From the NCBI GenBank assembly GCA_963811685.1, contig CAWESK010000007.1:124001-188000 (forward strand): a DNA stretch of 64,000 nucleotides, read 5' to 3'. The notes below the pieces were generated by a model, which searched no databases, was not told the origin of the DNA, and saw nothing but the letters and a program-made list of their open reading frames with translations. Position 1 is the first letter of the stretch; each line of letters starts with the position of its first letter. Of the stretch, positions 1-8,679 are shown in pieces. Origin of the DNA: CAIWHR01 sp963811685 (lineage in GTDB: Bacteria > Pseudomonadota > Gammaproteobacteria > Burkholderiales > Casimicrobiaceae). A program made the position numbers and the translations under genes.

Positions 1-1383
1 CAGATGCCACGTCTCGAGGTACGTGCACACCGCACCCTTGCGCTTGCCGCCCTGGTTCACGGCGACCGCGGTGTCGTTCACCACCTTGAGGAACGGCACC
101 ACGCCCTGGCTCTTGCCGTTGGTGCCCTTGATGTGCGAGCCCATCGCGCGGACGTTCGTCCAATCGTTGCCGAGGCCGCCGGCGAACTTGGACAGGAGCG
201 CGTTTTCCTTGATGGCTTCGTAGATGCCGTCGAGGTCGTCCGACACCGTCGTGAGGTAGCACGAGGAAAGCTGCGAGCGGTGCGTGCCCGAGTTGAAGAG
301 CGTCGGCGTGCTCGACATGAAGTCGAACGTGGAGAGCACGTTGTAGAACTCGATCGCGCGCGCTTCGCGGTTGACTTCGTTCAACGCGAGGCCCATCGCC
401 ACGCGCATGAAGAAGCACTGCGGCAGCTCGAAGCGGCGGCCGCCGGCGTAGTGGTCGATCAGGAAATAGCGGTCGTAGAGCGTCTGCAGGCCGAGGTAGC
501 CGAACTGCAGGTCGCGCTCGGGCACGAGCGCCTTGCCGAGCGCGTCGAGGTCGTACTGCGTGAGCGCCTCGTTCAGGAGGCCGATCTTGATCCCGTGCTT
601 CACGAAGCGCGGGAAATATTCGGCGTACTTGGTCGCCATGTCGTGCTGCGTCGCTTCTTCGCCCAGCGCCTCGTGGCGGATCGAGTCGAGCAGGAGGCGC
701 GCGGTGACGAAGCTGTACGCGGGATCCTTTTCGATCAGCGTGCGCGCGGCCAGCACGACGCATTTGCGCACCTCCTCCATCGGCACGCCGTCGTAGAGAT
801 CCTTGAGCGTCGCCTTGAGGATGCGGTCCTGGTCGACGTCGCTCAAGTCCTTGCACGATTCGCCAACGAGCTGCGTCAGGCGCTCGAGGTCGAGCGGACG
901 GGTGACGCCGCCTTCGAGGACGTTGATCGTGACGGTCGGCGTCTTGCCGCCCTTCGCGGTCTTTTCCTGCGCGCGTTCCTGCGCCCGGCGCTCGCGGTAG
1001 AGGACGTACGCGCGCGCGACCTCGTGCTCGCCGCCGCGCATCATCGCGAGCTCGACCTGGTCCTGGATTTCCTCGATGTGGATCGCGCCGCCTTCGGGCT
1101 TGCGCTTCATCAGCGCGGCGACGACGTTGTCGGTGAGCCGCACCACCTGCTCGCGCACGCGCGCCGACGCCGCACCCTGGCCGCCGTTGACGGCGAGGAA
1201 GGCCTTGGTCATCGCAATGCCGATCTTCGCGGGCTCGAACGGCACGACGGCGCCGTTGCGGCGGATCACCTTGTACTGTGCATAGCGCGGGTCGGCGGCG
1301 GTCATCGTAGTGCCAGGATCAGCGGCCATCGGGCTCTTCGCGGGCTGGGACGTCGTGCCGGTGGAAGCGCTCGTGACATGCAT
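1..1383 (-). CDS. nrdA: Class Ia ribonucleoside-diphosphate reductase alpha subunit, 5' part (gene runs off the left edge)
   Basis: Large subunit of ribonucleotide reductase, which reduces NDPs to dNDPs in the cytoplasm together with NrdB. The minus-strand frame is open from the window edge to an ATG at 1383, preceded by an AGGAGA ribosome site. The N-terminus carries an ATP-cone-like segment (YKVIRRNGAVVPFEP). Further in are STPTLFNSGT, the SQLSSCYL segment with a redox cysteine, and, close to the edge, NQGGKRKGAVCTYLE, which holds the catalytic Asn/Cys/Glu triad of the family. The C-terminal third, including the redox CxxC tail, and nrdB would lie to the left. The 1413-base plus-strand open frame over it is an antisense shadow. 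Confidence 0.95.
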   Translation of the reverse strand, partial: MHVTSASTGTTSQPAKSPMAADPGTTMTAADPRYAQYKVIRRNGAVVPFEPAKIGIAMTKAFLAVNGGQGAASARVREQVVRLTDNVVAALMKRKPEGGAIHIEEIQDQVELAMMRGGEHEVARAYVLYRERRAQERAQEKTAKGGKTPTVTINVLEGGVTRPLDLERLTQLVGESCKDLSDVDQDRILKATLKDLYDGVPMEEVRKCVVLAARTLIEKDPAYSFVTARLLLDSIRHEALGEEATQHDMATKYAEYFPRFVKHGIKIGLLNEALTQYDLDALGKALVPERDLQFGYLGLQTLYDRYFLIDHYAGGRRFELPQCFFMRVAMGLALNEVNREARAIEFYNVLSTFDFMSSTPTLFNSGTHRSQLSSCYLTTVSDDLDGIYEAIKENALLSKFAGGLGNDWTNVRAMGSHIKGTNGKSQGVVPFLKVVNDTAVAVNQGGKRKGAVCTYLETWHL

Positions 1384-1572
1384 GGGTCGTTCTCCTGTCG
1401 AATCTTGTCGTTGTGATTGCCATCGCCGCATTTCGCACGGGATCGCCCGCTTTGAAGCAATGCCAAGGCAGGCGCGGGTTCCGTTCGACGTGCGCGATTT
1501 TCTCTACGGGGCCCTGCCTCTGGCGGCTGGGGTTGCCTGGCGTGGCCCCGGATTCTTCTTGCAAATCAAAAT

Positions 1573-1619
1573 CTACTATATCTTGTGTTCAAGTGCCTAA
1601 TGAACACAAAGCATAGTGG
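1573..1619 (-). promoter_or_regulatory. Tandem NrdR-box pair upstream of nrdA
   Basis: Two 16-bp sites resemble the NrdR consensus ACACWATATATWGTGT. Read toward nrdA, the distal one is CCACTATGCTTTGTGT (1604-1619) and the proximal one ACACAAGATATAGTAG (1573-1588). Their starts are exactly 31 bp apart, three helical turns, which is the usual geometry for NrdR repression of nrd operons. They lie about 190 bp upstream of the nrdA start. Seen in sequence: the matches and spacing. Inferred: NrdR control. Confidence 0.7.
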
Positions 1620-2174
1620 GGAGGTCAAGGATTGGCAAGCAGTTTTTAATGCACAGGAAAGGGGTGCCAAAACAACAACAAAAACAGCCCCCTGCGAGCG
1701 CGTTTCGGGCATATCCAAGGTCTTTCCACCGGCTGTCCACCGCCTTGTCCACAACAGTTTCAGCCGACGAACGGTGACCGCTGCGTTGCAGAATTGCGAC
1801 AGCCAAAAGTCACGCTTACATATGGGGTTGAAACGTGTGCGGCGCAACATCCGGCAGCCTGTTTCATCGTGTGTGCTACCGCAACACGCCGGCCTGCGAC
1901 GCGGTGAATCGCGACGTGCGCCAGGCGCCGGCGAGCCGAGTGTCGGTGCGCGTCGGCGGAGGCGCGGAACCGGCGGGGAAGGGCGTGCCGCGGCCCCACG
2001 AGCGAGGCGCGGACGCCGCGCCGAAACCGGCCCGCGCGCCGGGCAACGACGCCAGAGTGGCGCGGCGCGTTAGCGCAGCGCACACTTCACGGCGATTGCA
2101 ACCAACCGGCGAGAAGAAGCCGGCGCAAGCGCGCAAGAATGCGCCCGGAAGCGGAGGAGAAAGGGAGCCCTGCA
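1620..2174. other. Intergenic region between nrdA and the hydroxypyruvate isomerase gene
   Basis: This is a divergent promoter region. The nrdA side (to about 1800) is relatively A/T-rich for this genome and contains the DnaA-like nonamer. The part from 1830 to 2150 is very GC-rich, and I see no credible gene in it; the short open frames overlap in several frames and have no ribosome site. Confidence 0.6.
1745..1753 (+). promoter_or_regulatory. DnaA-box-like nonamer upstream of nrdA
   Basis: TTGTCCACA differs by one base from the DnaA box TTATCCACA. DnaA boxes near nrdAB are known in Escherichia coli, so a link with nrdA expression is possible. A single nonamer can occur by chance, so this is weak support. 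Confidence 0.3.
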
Positions 2175-3011
2175 ATGCCACGGTTTGCAGCGAACGTGTC
2201 GTTCCTGTTCAACGAAGTCCCGTTCCTCGAGCGCTTTGCCGAGGCGGCGCACGCGGGATTCCGCGCGGTCGAATGCACGTTTCCGTACGACATGTCGGCG
2301 CGGGAGATCGCGGACCAGCTGAAGCAGAACCGCCTCGAGATGGCGCTCTTCAACGCGCCCCCGGGCGACTGGGCGGCGGGTGAGCGGGGTACCGCTTCGT
2401 TGCCGGGTCGCGAGCACGATTTCGCGGCGAGCTTCGTCACCGCGCTTCGTTACGCGCAGCAGATGGGCTGCACGCGCGTGCACGCGATGGCCGGCCTCGT
2501 GCCGGCCGACGCCGATGCCGAGCAGCGCGCGCGGGCGCGCTCGACGTTCATCCGCAACCTCCGCTTCGCGTGCAGCGAGGCGCAGAGCTACGGTGTCACC
2601 GTGCTGATCGAGCCGCTCAATCCGCGCGACATGCCGAATTACCTGCTCTCGCGGCAGGACGACGCGCACGCGATCCGCACCGAAGTCGGCGCGCCGAATC
2701 TCAAGGTGCAGATGGACCTCTATCACGCGCAGATCGTCGAGGGCGATCTTTCCGAGCGGATCCGACGGTGGCTGCCGCATATCGGCCACATCCAGATCGC
2801 CGGCGTGCCGGGACGCCACGAGCCCGACATCGGCGAGATCAACTACGCGTGGATCTTCAAGCTGCTGGACGAGGTGAAGTACGACGGCTGGGTCGGCTGC
2901 GAGTATCGGCCGCAGGAGAGCACCGCGGCCGGGCTCACCTGGCTTTACCGGCTGCTCGATCGTGGGCGCCCGGCGGCGGTTCCGGGAGCGGCGCCGGGCG
3001 CGGACGACTGA
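2175..3011 (+). CDS. Hydroxypyruvate isomerase / 2-oxo-tetronate isomerase-like TIM-barrel protein
   Basis: A 278-residue protein of the xylose-isomerase-like TIM-barrel superfamily, closest in pattern to hydroxypyruvate isomerase (Hyi) and OtnI, which interconvert hydroxypyruvate and tartronate semialdehyde or isomerize 2-oxo-tetronates. Hallmarks are the start MPRFAANVSFLFNEVPFLER, the metal-ligand segment VLIEPLNPRDMPNYLL with its conserved Glu, the QMDLYHAQ strand, and the C-terminal GCEYRPQ Glu. The ATG at 2175 was chosen because GGAGGAGAAAGGG lies just upstream and homologues begin there; an in-frame ATG at 2139 lacks such a site. No gcl or otn partner is adjacent, so the exact substrate is open. 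Confidence 0.85.
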   Translation: MPRFAANVSFLFNEVPFLERFAEAAHAGFRAVECTFPYDMSAREIADQLKQNRLEMALFNAPPGDWAAGERGTASLPGREHDFAASFVTALRYAQQMGCTRVHAMAGLVPADADAEQRARARSTFIRNLRFACSEAQSYGVTVLIEPLNPRDMPNYLLSRQDDAHAIRTEVGAPNLKVQMDLYHAQIVEGDLSERIRRWLPHIGHIQIAGVPGRHEPDIGEINYAWIFKLLDEVKYDGWVGCEYRPQESTAAGLTWLYRLLDRGRPAAVPGAAPGADD

Positions 3012-3023
3012 CGCGTCGGGCGT

Positions 3024-3485
3024 GAATCTGATTCGCGTGCTTGCCGGGTGCTTTCTGACCATCGGGGCCGCTTCGCTCCACGCGGCCGAACCGCTGCGCC
3101 GGTCGTCCTGCACCCTCCGACGACAGCGCGATTCGAGCGCTCGAGGCGAGTCATGGGTCGCATGGAAGAGTCACGATGCGGCGTTCTTCGAGCGCTTTCT
3201 CGCGGACGACCACGTCGAAGTGCACGGCCACGGCATCGTCGGCAAGGCGGCCGTCGTCGAAGGAGTGCGCAGCCAGCGTGCGTCGTGCGGAATTATTCGC
3301 TGGGCCCGATCGCCGTGACGCCGGTGACGGCGGACGCCGTGCTGGTCACTTATCGCGCCGAGCAGGACACGGTCTGCGGCGAGGCGAAGGTCCCGAGCCC
3401 GGTCTGGGCGACGTCGCTCTATGCGCGGCGCGGCGGCAGGTGGGTGAACGTCATGTACCAGCACACGCCGGTGGCGCGAAGCTGA
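3024..3485 (+). CDS. Exported DUF4440/SnoaL-like protein, frame-disrupted
   Basis: The GTG at 3024 opens a signal peptide (VNLIRVLAGCFLTIGAASLHA), so export is predicted. The mature part matches the DUF4440/NTF2-like fold: WKSHDAAFFERFLADDHVEVHGHG, then NYSLGPIAVTPVTADAVLVTYRAEQD and a C-terminal GRWVNVMYQHTP strand. These pieces lie in different frames, with breaks near 3155 and near 3275, while similarity is continuous. That suggests indels in the assembled sequence more than decay. Function in this family is diverse (catalytic or ligand-binding) and cannot be assigned. It starts 12 bases after the isomerase stop, so co-transcription is likely. Confidence 0.6.
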   Translation, partial: ESDSRACRVLSDHRGRFAPRGRTAAPVVLHPPTTARFERSRRVMGRMEESRCGVLRALSRGRPRRSARPRHRRQGGRRRRSAQPACVVRNYSLGPIAVTPVTADAVLVTYRAEQDTVCGEAKVPSPVWATSLYARRGGRWVNVMYQHTPVARS

Positions 3486-3579
3486 GACTCGCACCGGCGG
3501 CTGTCCCGCGTCGGAGCATCGGTCGGAACATCATGTTCCTCGCGCTCGAGGTCGTGCGCGGTGACGGGTCGCGCCGCGA

Positions 3580-4866
3580 CTACCGCACGCTGAACGGCGC
3601 CGAATAGGGCCGCCCGAACACGATTCCTGCCGCCACCGTCTGCACGGGCTTGATGTACACCTTGCCCTTGCGCGTGTTGTTGCGCGTGTCGACGAAATCG
3701 ACGGGTCCTTCGACGATCTCGAGGAGCGTCGCGTCACCCGGCGCGCCCACCTGCAGCGTTCCGAGCTTCGGCACCCGATCGATCGCGCTTGCGGAATTGA
3801 TCGTCGCCATCGCCACGACCTGATCGAGCGTGAAGCCCATGTTGAGAAACTTGCTCATCACCCAGGTGAGAAACGGCATGCCGGGCGAGTTGCCGGAGAA
3901 CACGTGCATGTCGGAGGAGATCGTGTCCGGCGGCAGGCCCTGCGCAATCGCCGCTTCCGCCACCGTGTAATCGAAGCTGCCGCCGCCATGGCCGACGTCG
4001 AAGTGGACACCGCGCTTCTTCGCTTCCATCGCCGCGGGCAGCAACTTGCCGTCCTGCACGATGTTGGTGAACTTCCCGGCGATGTTGGGGGCGCCCGAGT
4101 AGCAGTGGGTCAGGATGTCGCGCGGGCGCAAGGTGTCGAGAATCTGCGACATCAGCGCGGGCGACTCGACGCCGCCGATGTGGCACATGATCTTGCCGCC
4201 GGTGCCCGCCATTTCGACTGCCTTGATGGCGCGCTTCAGCGGCTCCAGCCCGTGCTGCGCGATGACGTTCTCCGACATCCGCACCTTGATTCCGAGCGCG
4301 ATGTCGCGGTTTTCCGCGACGGTCCGCGCGGCAGGCTCGATCTGCGCGAAGTCGATGTTGAAGAGCTCGCCGACGGGAAAACCCGCGAGACCCATGTTGG
4401 CGATGTGCACGAACGCGTAGAGGCGCGTGCGCGTCGAGGCGACGATGAAGCGCCGGTAACCGGCGAAGTTGTTGGCGCCGGCGTCGCCGGCCGACACGGC
4501 GGTGGTCGTGCCCTGGAACGGCACCAGCTCGTCCGCGGGAATGCCGATCCCGGAGCCGTACGGGAACGTGTGCGCGTGCAGATCGATGAGGCCCGGCGTG
4601 ACGAGCCGTCCCGACGCGCTCAGCACCTGGCGCGCGCGCGCCGCGGGAATGTCGGCTTCGACCGCCTCGATCACGCCGTTGCGGATGCCGATGTCGCGAA
4701 CCCCGCGGAGCTTCTGGCTGGGATCGAGAACGTCGCCGCCCTTGATCAGCAGATCGAACTTGTCGTCGGGCCCCATCGCCGCGCGAACGGCCAGCGGCAG
4801 CGACGAGGCGGCGGCCGCGGCGCCAAGACTCAACAGGACGCGGCGACGGCTGAAGGGCGTGTTCAT
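3580..4866 (-). CDS. Tat-exported amidohydrolase/deacetylase-family metallohydrolase
   Basis: A 428-residue amidohydrolase-superfamily enzyme. The N-terminus is a Tat-type signal (SRRRVLLSLGAAAAASSLPLAVRA). The fold follows from LIKGGDVLDPS, the metal motif GLIDLHAHTFPYG with HxH, an IMCHIGG histidine, ILTHCYSG, and a late SSDMH aspartate that would be the catalytic base. This arrangement resembles the EF_0837/AHA_3915-type deacetylase subfamily; the substrate is unknown. The ATG at 4866 follows a strong GGGGAGGAG site, and an upstream in-frame ATG at 4920 would spoil the signal peptide. The gene is convergent with the DUF4440 gene, about 95 bases away. Confidence 0.88.
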   Translation of the reverse strand: MNTPFSRRRVLLSLGAAAAASSLPLAVRAAMGPDDKFDLLIKGGDVLDPSQKLRGVRDIGIRNGVIEAVEADIPAARARQVLSASGRLVTPGLIDLHAHTFPYGSGIGIPADELVPFQGTTTAVSAGDAGANNFAGYRRFIVASTRTRLYAFVHIANMGLAGFPVGELFNIDFAQIEPAARTVAENRDIALGIKVRMSENVIAQHGLEPLKRAIKAVEMAGTGGKIMCHIGGVESPALMSQILDTLRPRDILTHCYSGAPNIAGKFTNIVQDGKLLPAAMEAKKRGVHFDVGHGGGSFDYTVAEAAIAQGLPPDTISSDMHVFSGNSPGMPFLTWVMSKFLNMGFTLDQVVAMATINSASAIDRVPKLGTLQVGAPGDATLLEIVEGPVDFVDTRNNTRKGKVYIKPVQTVAAGIVFGRPYSAPFSVR

Positions 4867-4929
4867 CGTGACTCCTCCCCGGTTATTGTTCGGATGCGCG
4901 GTCCATCCTGAACGCTTCAAACGCGAGGG

Positions 4930-5196
4930 TCAAGACAAAGGGGAGCGGGAGCGCAGGAGGATCGCCCGCGTGAGTCCCGCCAACGCCGCGATCGCCCAGA
5001 CGCCCTCCAGCACGACGAAGGGCATGAAGCCGATCAGCCACGACGAGTAGCACGCCAGCCCGGCGCCGACGAGATTGAGTGCCATGTAGGCATGACCCTC
5101 CGCACGAAGGACGCGGAGCAGATTCATCACGAACGCAGCCAACAACAGCGCCACGCCGGCAGAGCCGATCAACGTGGCCTGATCGGAGTAGATCAT
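4930..5196 (-). CDS. Small CBU_0592-type membrane protein
   Basis: An 88-residue protein with three predicted membrane segments (IGSAGVALLLAAFVMNLLRV; YMALNLVGAGLACYSSWLIG; FVVLEGVWAIAALAGLTRAI). The pattern matches the small CBU_0592 family found in Proteobacteria, for which no function is established. Its ATG overlaps the stop codon of the upstream MmcQ/YjbR gene (ATGA at 5193-5196), so the two are probably translationally coupled. Confidence 0.8.
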   Translation of the reverse strand: MIYSDQATLIGSAGVALLLAAFVMNLLRVLRAEGHAYMALNLVGAGLACYSSWLIGFMPFVVLEGVWAIAALAGLTRAILLRSRSPLS

Positions 5197-5549
5197 CGCA
5201 GGAAGCTAGTCCGCCGGGCCTTGCGCAGCGAGCCTTGCGCCCGGCGGTACGACGCCTCGACGAGCTCGATCAGGTAGGCCTCGGGAAACGTCTGCACCCT
5301 GACGATCGTCACCCAACCGAACCGGCCCCGGTACCGGGCGGGCTTCACGCCGGGAACGTCGGTCAATTCCACGAATCGATCGGGCGCGACGCGGAGGCTG
5401 AACCGCCATTTTTCGGGCTCGCTGGTCTTGAAATAGGCGAACTTCCTGCCGCCGATCGTGTAAACGAGAAAATTGCTCGGCTCGCCGTAGAGCGTTTCAA
5501 CGGCGTTGGGAAAGCTGCGGCAGAACCGCTTCAGTTGGGTGACGTTCAT
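5193..5549 (-). CDS. MmcQ/YjbR family protein
   Basis: A 118-residue protein of the MmcQ/YjbR family, a small cytoplasmic fold proposed to bind nucleic acid. It begins MNVTQLKRFCRSFPNAVE and contains GEPSNFLVYTIGGRKFAYF, RVAPDRFVELTDVPGVKPA and WVTIVRVQTFPEAYLIELVEASY, the usual order of conserved blocks. It overlaps the following membrane-protein gene by four bases. Its cellular role is not known. Confidence 0.85.
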   Translation of the reverse strand: MNVTQLKRFCRSFPNAVETLYGEPSNFLVYTIGGRKFAYFKTSEPEKWRFSLRVAPDRFVELTDVPGVKPARYRGRFGWVTIVRVQTFPEAYLIELVEASYRRAQGSLRKARRTSFLR

Positions 5550-5597
5550 CAGAGTTCAATCGGACGCTCGACGCGTCCGATTGGCCTCGAGCTCGGG

Positions 5598-6569
5598 TTA
5601 TTGGAGCACCGCGTCCGCGCGCACGAGCAGCGGCTGCGGAATCGCGAGACCAAGCGCCTTCGCGGCTTGCAGGTTGACGGTCAGCTCGAACCGCGTGGGT
5701 CGTTCCATGGGCAAGTCGGCGGGCTTCGCGCCCTTGAGGATCTTGTCCACATAGACCGCCACGCGGTGCATGATCGCGACCGTATCGGGACCGTAGGTCA
5801 GCAACGCTCCGTCCTTCGTCCACGCACCCCATCCACCCGCCAGGACGATCCGATTACGCGCTGCAAAGGCGGCGATCTGTTGCCGCTGCTGCGACATGAG
5901 CCGCGACGACACGACGATGAGTCCCTCCGCGCGTTCGGCCAGCGCGTGCCTGAATGCGTCGTCGAAGTCCGCGGCCCGCCGCACCTCCAGCGATTGCAGG
6001 CGAACCCCCAGCGCTGTCGCCGCCCGCTGTGTCTGCCGATACTCCGGATCCGCATGGTCCGGATTCCACAGCACCGAGACCCGTGTAATGCTCGGCACCG
6101 CTTCTTTCAGGAGGTCCAGCGTCTTGCCCGCGAGATCGTCGTACACGAGCGTTACGCCGGTGATGTTGGCGCCAGGCCGGCCGACGCTCGACACGAGCCC
6201 GGATTGCACCGGATCGTTGCTGACCCACGCCACGATCGGAATCGTCGCCGTCGCCATTTTGGCGAAGGGCGCTACGTCGCCGCCGAATGCGAAGATGACG
6301 TCGGGCTTGCTGCGCACGAGGTCCGCCGCGAGATCGGGAAGACGCTCCGGATTGCCATCCGCATGCCGGTACTCGATCGCAATCGTCTTCCCGTCGACGT
6401 AACCAAGCTTCTGCAGGTCCTCGAGCAGCGGACCGAGCGGCTCGATCTGCGGCCGGTTGTAGAGCAGCACCCCGAGCCGGGGCAGCTTCGTCGATGGCTG
6501 TGCATCGGCGAGCGCCGGCACGGCGATGAGGCTTCCGCTCAATGTGCAAAGGAACGCGCGCCGGTCCAT
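5598..6569 (-). CDS. ABC transporter substrate-binding protein (ABC_sub_bind family)
   Basis: A 323-residue periplasmic binding protein of the PF04392-type family. It has a signal peptide (RRAFLCTLSGSLIAVPALADAQ), then LPRLGVLLYNRP, DGKTIAIEYRHADGNPERLPDLAADLV, and VGRPGANITGV, all typical of this family. No permease or ATPase gene is next to it, so it is an orphan receptor, as is common in Betaproteobacteria; the ligand is unknown. The start at 6569 lies 13 bases downstream of the SDR stop codon, and the two genes are probably one transcript. Confidence 0.88.
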   Translation of the reverse strand: MDRRAFLCTLSGSLIAVPALADAQPSTKLPRLGVLLYNRPQIEPLGPLLEDLQKLGYVDGKTIAIEYRHADGNPERLPDLAADLVRSKPDVIFAFGGDVAPFAKMATATIPIVAWVSNDPVQSGLVSSVGRPGANITGVTLVYDDLAGKTLDLLKEAVPSITRVSVLWNPDHADPEYRQTQRAATALGVRLQSLEVRRAADFDDAFRHALAERAEGLIVVSSRLMSQQRQQIAAFAARNRIVLAGGWGAWTKDGALLTYGPDTVAIMHRVAVYVDKILKGAKPADLPMERPTRFELTVNLQAAKALGLAIPQPLLVRADAVLQ

Positions 6570-6582
6570 CGTCCGATCGTCT

Positions 6583-7350
6583 CTACAGCGCCACCGACAT
6601 CCCGCCGTCGATCGTGATGAGCTGGCCCGTGATGTAGTCGGCGGCGGACGACGAGAGGAACACCGCAAGGCCCGCGATTTCGTCGGGCTGCCCCCAGCGG
6701 CCGGCGGGCGTGCGTTTCTTCACCCACGCATCGAACTCGGCGTTGTCGATCAGCGCGCGATTCATCTCGGTGGCGAAGTAGCCGGGCGAGATCGCGTTGA
6801 CCTGGATGTTGTGCGGCGCGAGCTCGATCGCCATGCCGCGCGTCAGCTGCCGCACGCCGCCTTTTGCCGCAGTGTAGGGCACGACCGTCGGGCGCGCGAG
6901 ATCGCTCATCAGCGACGCGATGTGGATGAACTTGCCGGCGCGGCGCGCGATCATTCCCGGGAGCGCCGCCTGGGAAACGAGGAACGGCGCCGTCAGGTTG
7001 GTCGCGATGATGGCATCCCAGTCCTGCTTCGCGAAATCGACGAGCGGGGCGCGACGCTGGATGCCGGCGTTGTTGACGACGATGTCGAGATGACCGTACG
7101 ACGCCACGATGCCGTCGACACCGTCCTTGATCGCGATGCCGTCCGTCACGTCGAACACCGCGGTGGATGCCTTCCGTCCGGCGTCGGTGATGGCCTTTGC
7201 CGCCGCGGCCAACGGCTCGGGACTGCGGCCGTTCAGCACGACGGTTGCGCCCGCTTGCGCGAGTCCCTTGGCGATCGCGAAGCCGAGTCCGCGATAGGCG
7301 CCGGTGACGAGCGCGACCTTGCCCGTGAGGTCGAAGGGGTGGGCGGACAT
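6583..7350 (-). CDS. SDR family NAD(P)-dependent oxidoreductase (gluconate 5-dehydrogenase-like)
   Basis: A 255-residue classical short-chain dehydrogenase. The cofactor motif TGAYRGLG is at about residues 17-24, NNAG at about 92-95, the catalytic Ser in IHIASLMSD, and the YTAAKGG Tyr/Lys pair at about 158-162. The C-terminal ITGQLITIDGGMSV is typical of the gluconate 5-dehydrogenase / 2-deoxy-gluconate dehydrogenase branch, but substrate cannot be read from sequence. It is immediately upstream of the ABC substrate-binding gene. Confidence 0.88.
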   Translation of the reverse strand: MSAHPFDLTGKVALVTGAYRGLGFAIAKGLAQAGATVVLNGRSPEPLAAAAKAITDAGRKASTAVFDVTDGIAIKDGVDGIVASYGHLDIVVNNAGIQRRAPLVDFAKQDWDAIIATNLTAPFLVSQAALPGMIARRAGKFIHIASLMSDLARPTVVPYTAAKGGVRQLTRGMAIELAPHNIQVNAISPGYFATEMNRALIDNAEFDAWVKKRTPAGRWGQPDEIAGLAVFLSSSAADYITGQLITIDGGMSVAL

Positions 7351-7507
7351 CTCGGCTCCGGAAGGGGGAAGGCGCGATGATAGCGGATGCGCCGTGCAGC
7401 AGTCGGCGAACGCCTACAGGCGACCTGCGCGGTTGCCGACAGCGCGGCGACGGTGAATGACGCTACTGTTTTCGGCGAGGCGACATGCCCCACGACGAGG
7501 AGCGACG

Positions 7508-8065
7508 ATGACCAACATCGTGGCCGCACAATTCGATGATTTCAAGGTGGTCGACGCAACGCTCGGTTCGTTGGCTGCCGAAGGATTTGCGCCGACGTCG
7601 GTCGACACCTATTTCCTGAACGCCGGAGGACAGCACGCGCGCTTCCCGATCGGCGGTGACCAGGACGAGGATCCCGAGGCCCATGGCGCCGAAAAGGGCG
7701 CGCTTGCGGGCGCGGCACTCGGAGGCGCCGCCGGCGCGGCGCTGGGGCTTCTTGCGGCACCGCTGGCGGGCGGCGCTGCGGCGGCAGGCGCCATCGCCGC
7801 CGGCGTTTATGCCGGTTCGCTCGCCGGCGCCGTCCATTCGCTCGGGAAGGGTCACACGGCGCTTCACCCCGCGGTCAACCGGCCGGCGGGCGTGGTCATC
7901 GCGGTGCACGCGCCCACGCCTTCGGAACAGGAGCGCGCGACGGCGATCTTTGGCCGCCACGGCGCCCACGCAATCGAGGAAGCCGATGGCGTCTGGAAAA
8001 ACGGGTCCTGGCAGGACTTCGATCCCGTTTCGATCCCGAGCTGGCGCAAGGCGCCCTCGGATTGA
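7508..8065 (+). CDS. Glycine-zipper general-stress-like protein
   Basis: A 185-residue protein. The first 60 residues resemble the small alpha/beta domain of general-stress proteins (FDDFKVVDATLGSLAAEGF). The middle is a Gly/Ala-rich hydrophobic zipper (about residues 60-115: GAALGGAAGAALGLLAAPLAGG), probably membrane-interacting. A second small domain follows (VVIAVHAPTPSEQERATAIF). The ATG at 7508 follows GGAGCGACG; the longer open frame from 7457 has no ribosome site. The domain plan is the same as in the minus-strand protein at 18217-18891. Function unknown; a role in envelope stress is inferred from the family and neighbourhood. Confidence 0.7.
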   Translation: MTNIVAAQFDDFKVVDATLGSLAAEGFAPTSVDTYFLNAGGQHARFPIGGDQDEDPEAHGAEKGALAGAALGGAAGAALGLLAAPLAGGAAAAGAIAAGVYAGSLAGAVHSLGKGHTALHPAVNRPAGVVIAVHAPTPSEQERATAIFGRHGAHAIEEADGVWKNGSWQDFDPVSIPSWRKAPSD

Positions 8066-8102
8066 GCCGGATCGGGCCGCGGCGAGCGTCGAGGTGAGGG
8101 TC

Positions 8103-8282
8103 GTGCTGCAAAAGGGGACCAGCTGGAGCAACGTGAGCAGCAACGTGCGCAAGCTCGTCGACGAGTGGGAGCACGCGGGGAAGATGGGCGACCGGCAGCC
8201 GGCCACGCGCAAGGAAGCGATTCGCGAGGCCATCGCGCTGTCCCTGCGACAAGCGGGACGCCGCGAACGGAGTCGCGCATGA
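8103..8282 (+). CDS. Small DUF6496-like basic protein
   Basis: About 59 residues starting at a GTG (8103, or 8094). The C-terminal part, PATRKEAIREAIALSLRQAG, resembles the SRKQAIAIGLSEAR block of the small DUF6496 family. The N-terminal half (GTSWSNVSSNVRKLVDEWEHAGKMGD) is less familiar. No function is known. It lies 37 bases after the glycine-zipper gene and may share its transcript. Confidence 0.5.
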   Translation: MLQKGTSWSNVSSNVRKLVDEWEHAGKMGDRQPATRKEAIREAIALSLRQAGRRERSRA

Positions 8283-8363
8283 CGGTGTTGCCGGACGCGG
8301 CAGTTGCACACCCGAGCGACCTGCGGGTCACGCACAGGTCAAGTCAACCGGACGGAGACAACG

Positions 8364-8612
8364 ATGGCCCGATGTGATCTTTGCGGCAACGACTACGACA
8401 AGGCATTCACGGTGACTCGCGATGGCGAGACCCGCACATTCGACAGCTTCGAATGCGCGATTTCGATGATGGCCCCGATCTGCAGTCACTGCCGATGCAA
8501 GATCATCGGCCATGGCGTCGAAGCGGCGGGCAGGTACTACTGCTGCGCGCACTGCGCGAGCGCGACCGGCGTTCACGGGCTAAAGGATCGCGCCGAATCG
8601 CAGCCCGCGTGA
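8364..8612 (+). CDS. Small zinc-ribbon protein
   Basis: An 82-residue cytoplasmic protein with several Cys pairs: CDLCGNDYD at the N-terminus, CSHCRCKIIGHGVE in the middle, and YYCCAHCAS near the end. These are likely zinc-binding knuckles, and such metal-binding proteins are common beside stress genes. The ATG at 8364 was taken because the Cys-rich part begins directly after it. Role unknown. Confidence 0.7.
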   Translation: MARCDLCGNDYDKAFTVTRDGETRTFDSFECAISMMAPICSHCRCKIIGHGVEAAGRYYCCAHCASATGVHGLKDRAESQPA

Positions 8613-8679
8613 ACGGCCGCCGTTCCGCGGCATACGACGCTTGGCCGCGCGATCATTTCCCGCGCGATCATTAGCCACG

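Noticed and set aside
4..1416. 470-residue plus-strand open frame
   Set aside because: Antisense shadow of nrdA; composition is Arg/His/Ala-rich and no motif is seen.
1760..2083. Small minus-strand gene in the nrdA upstream region
   Set aside because: Arg-rich, no ribosome site, overlaps open frames in several other frames.
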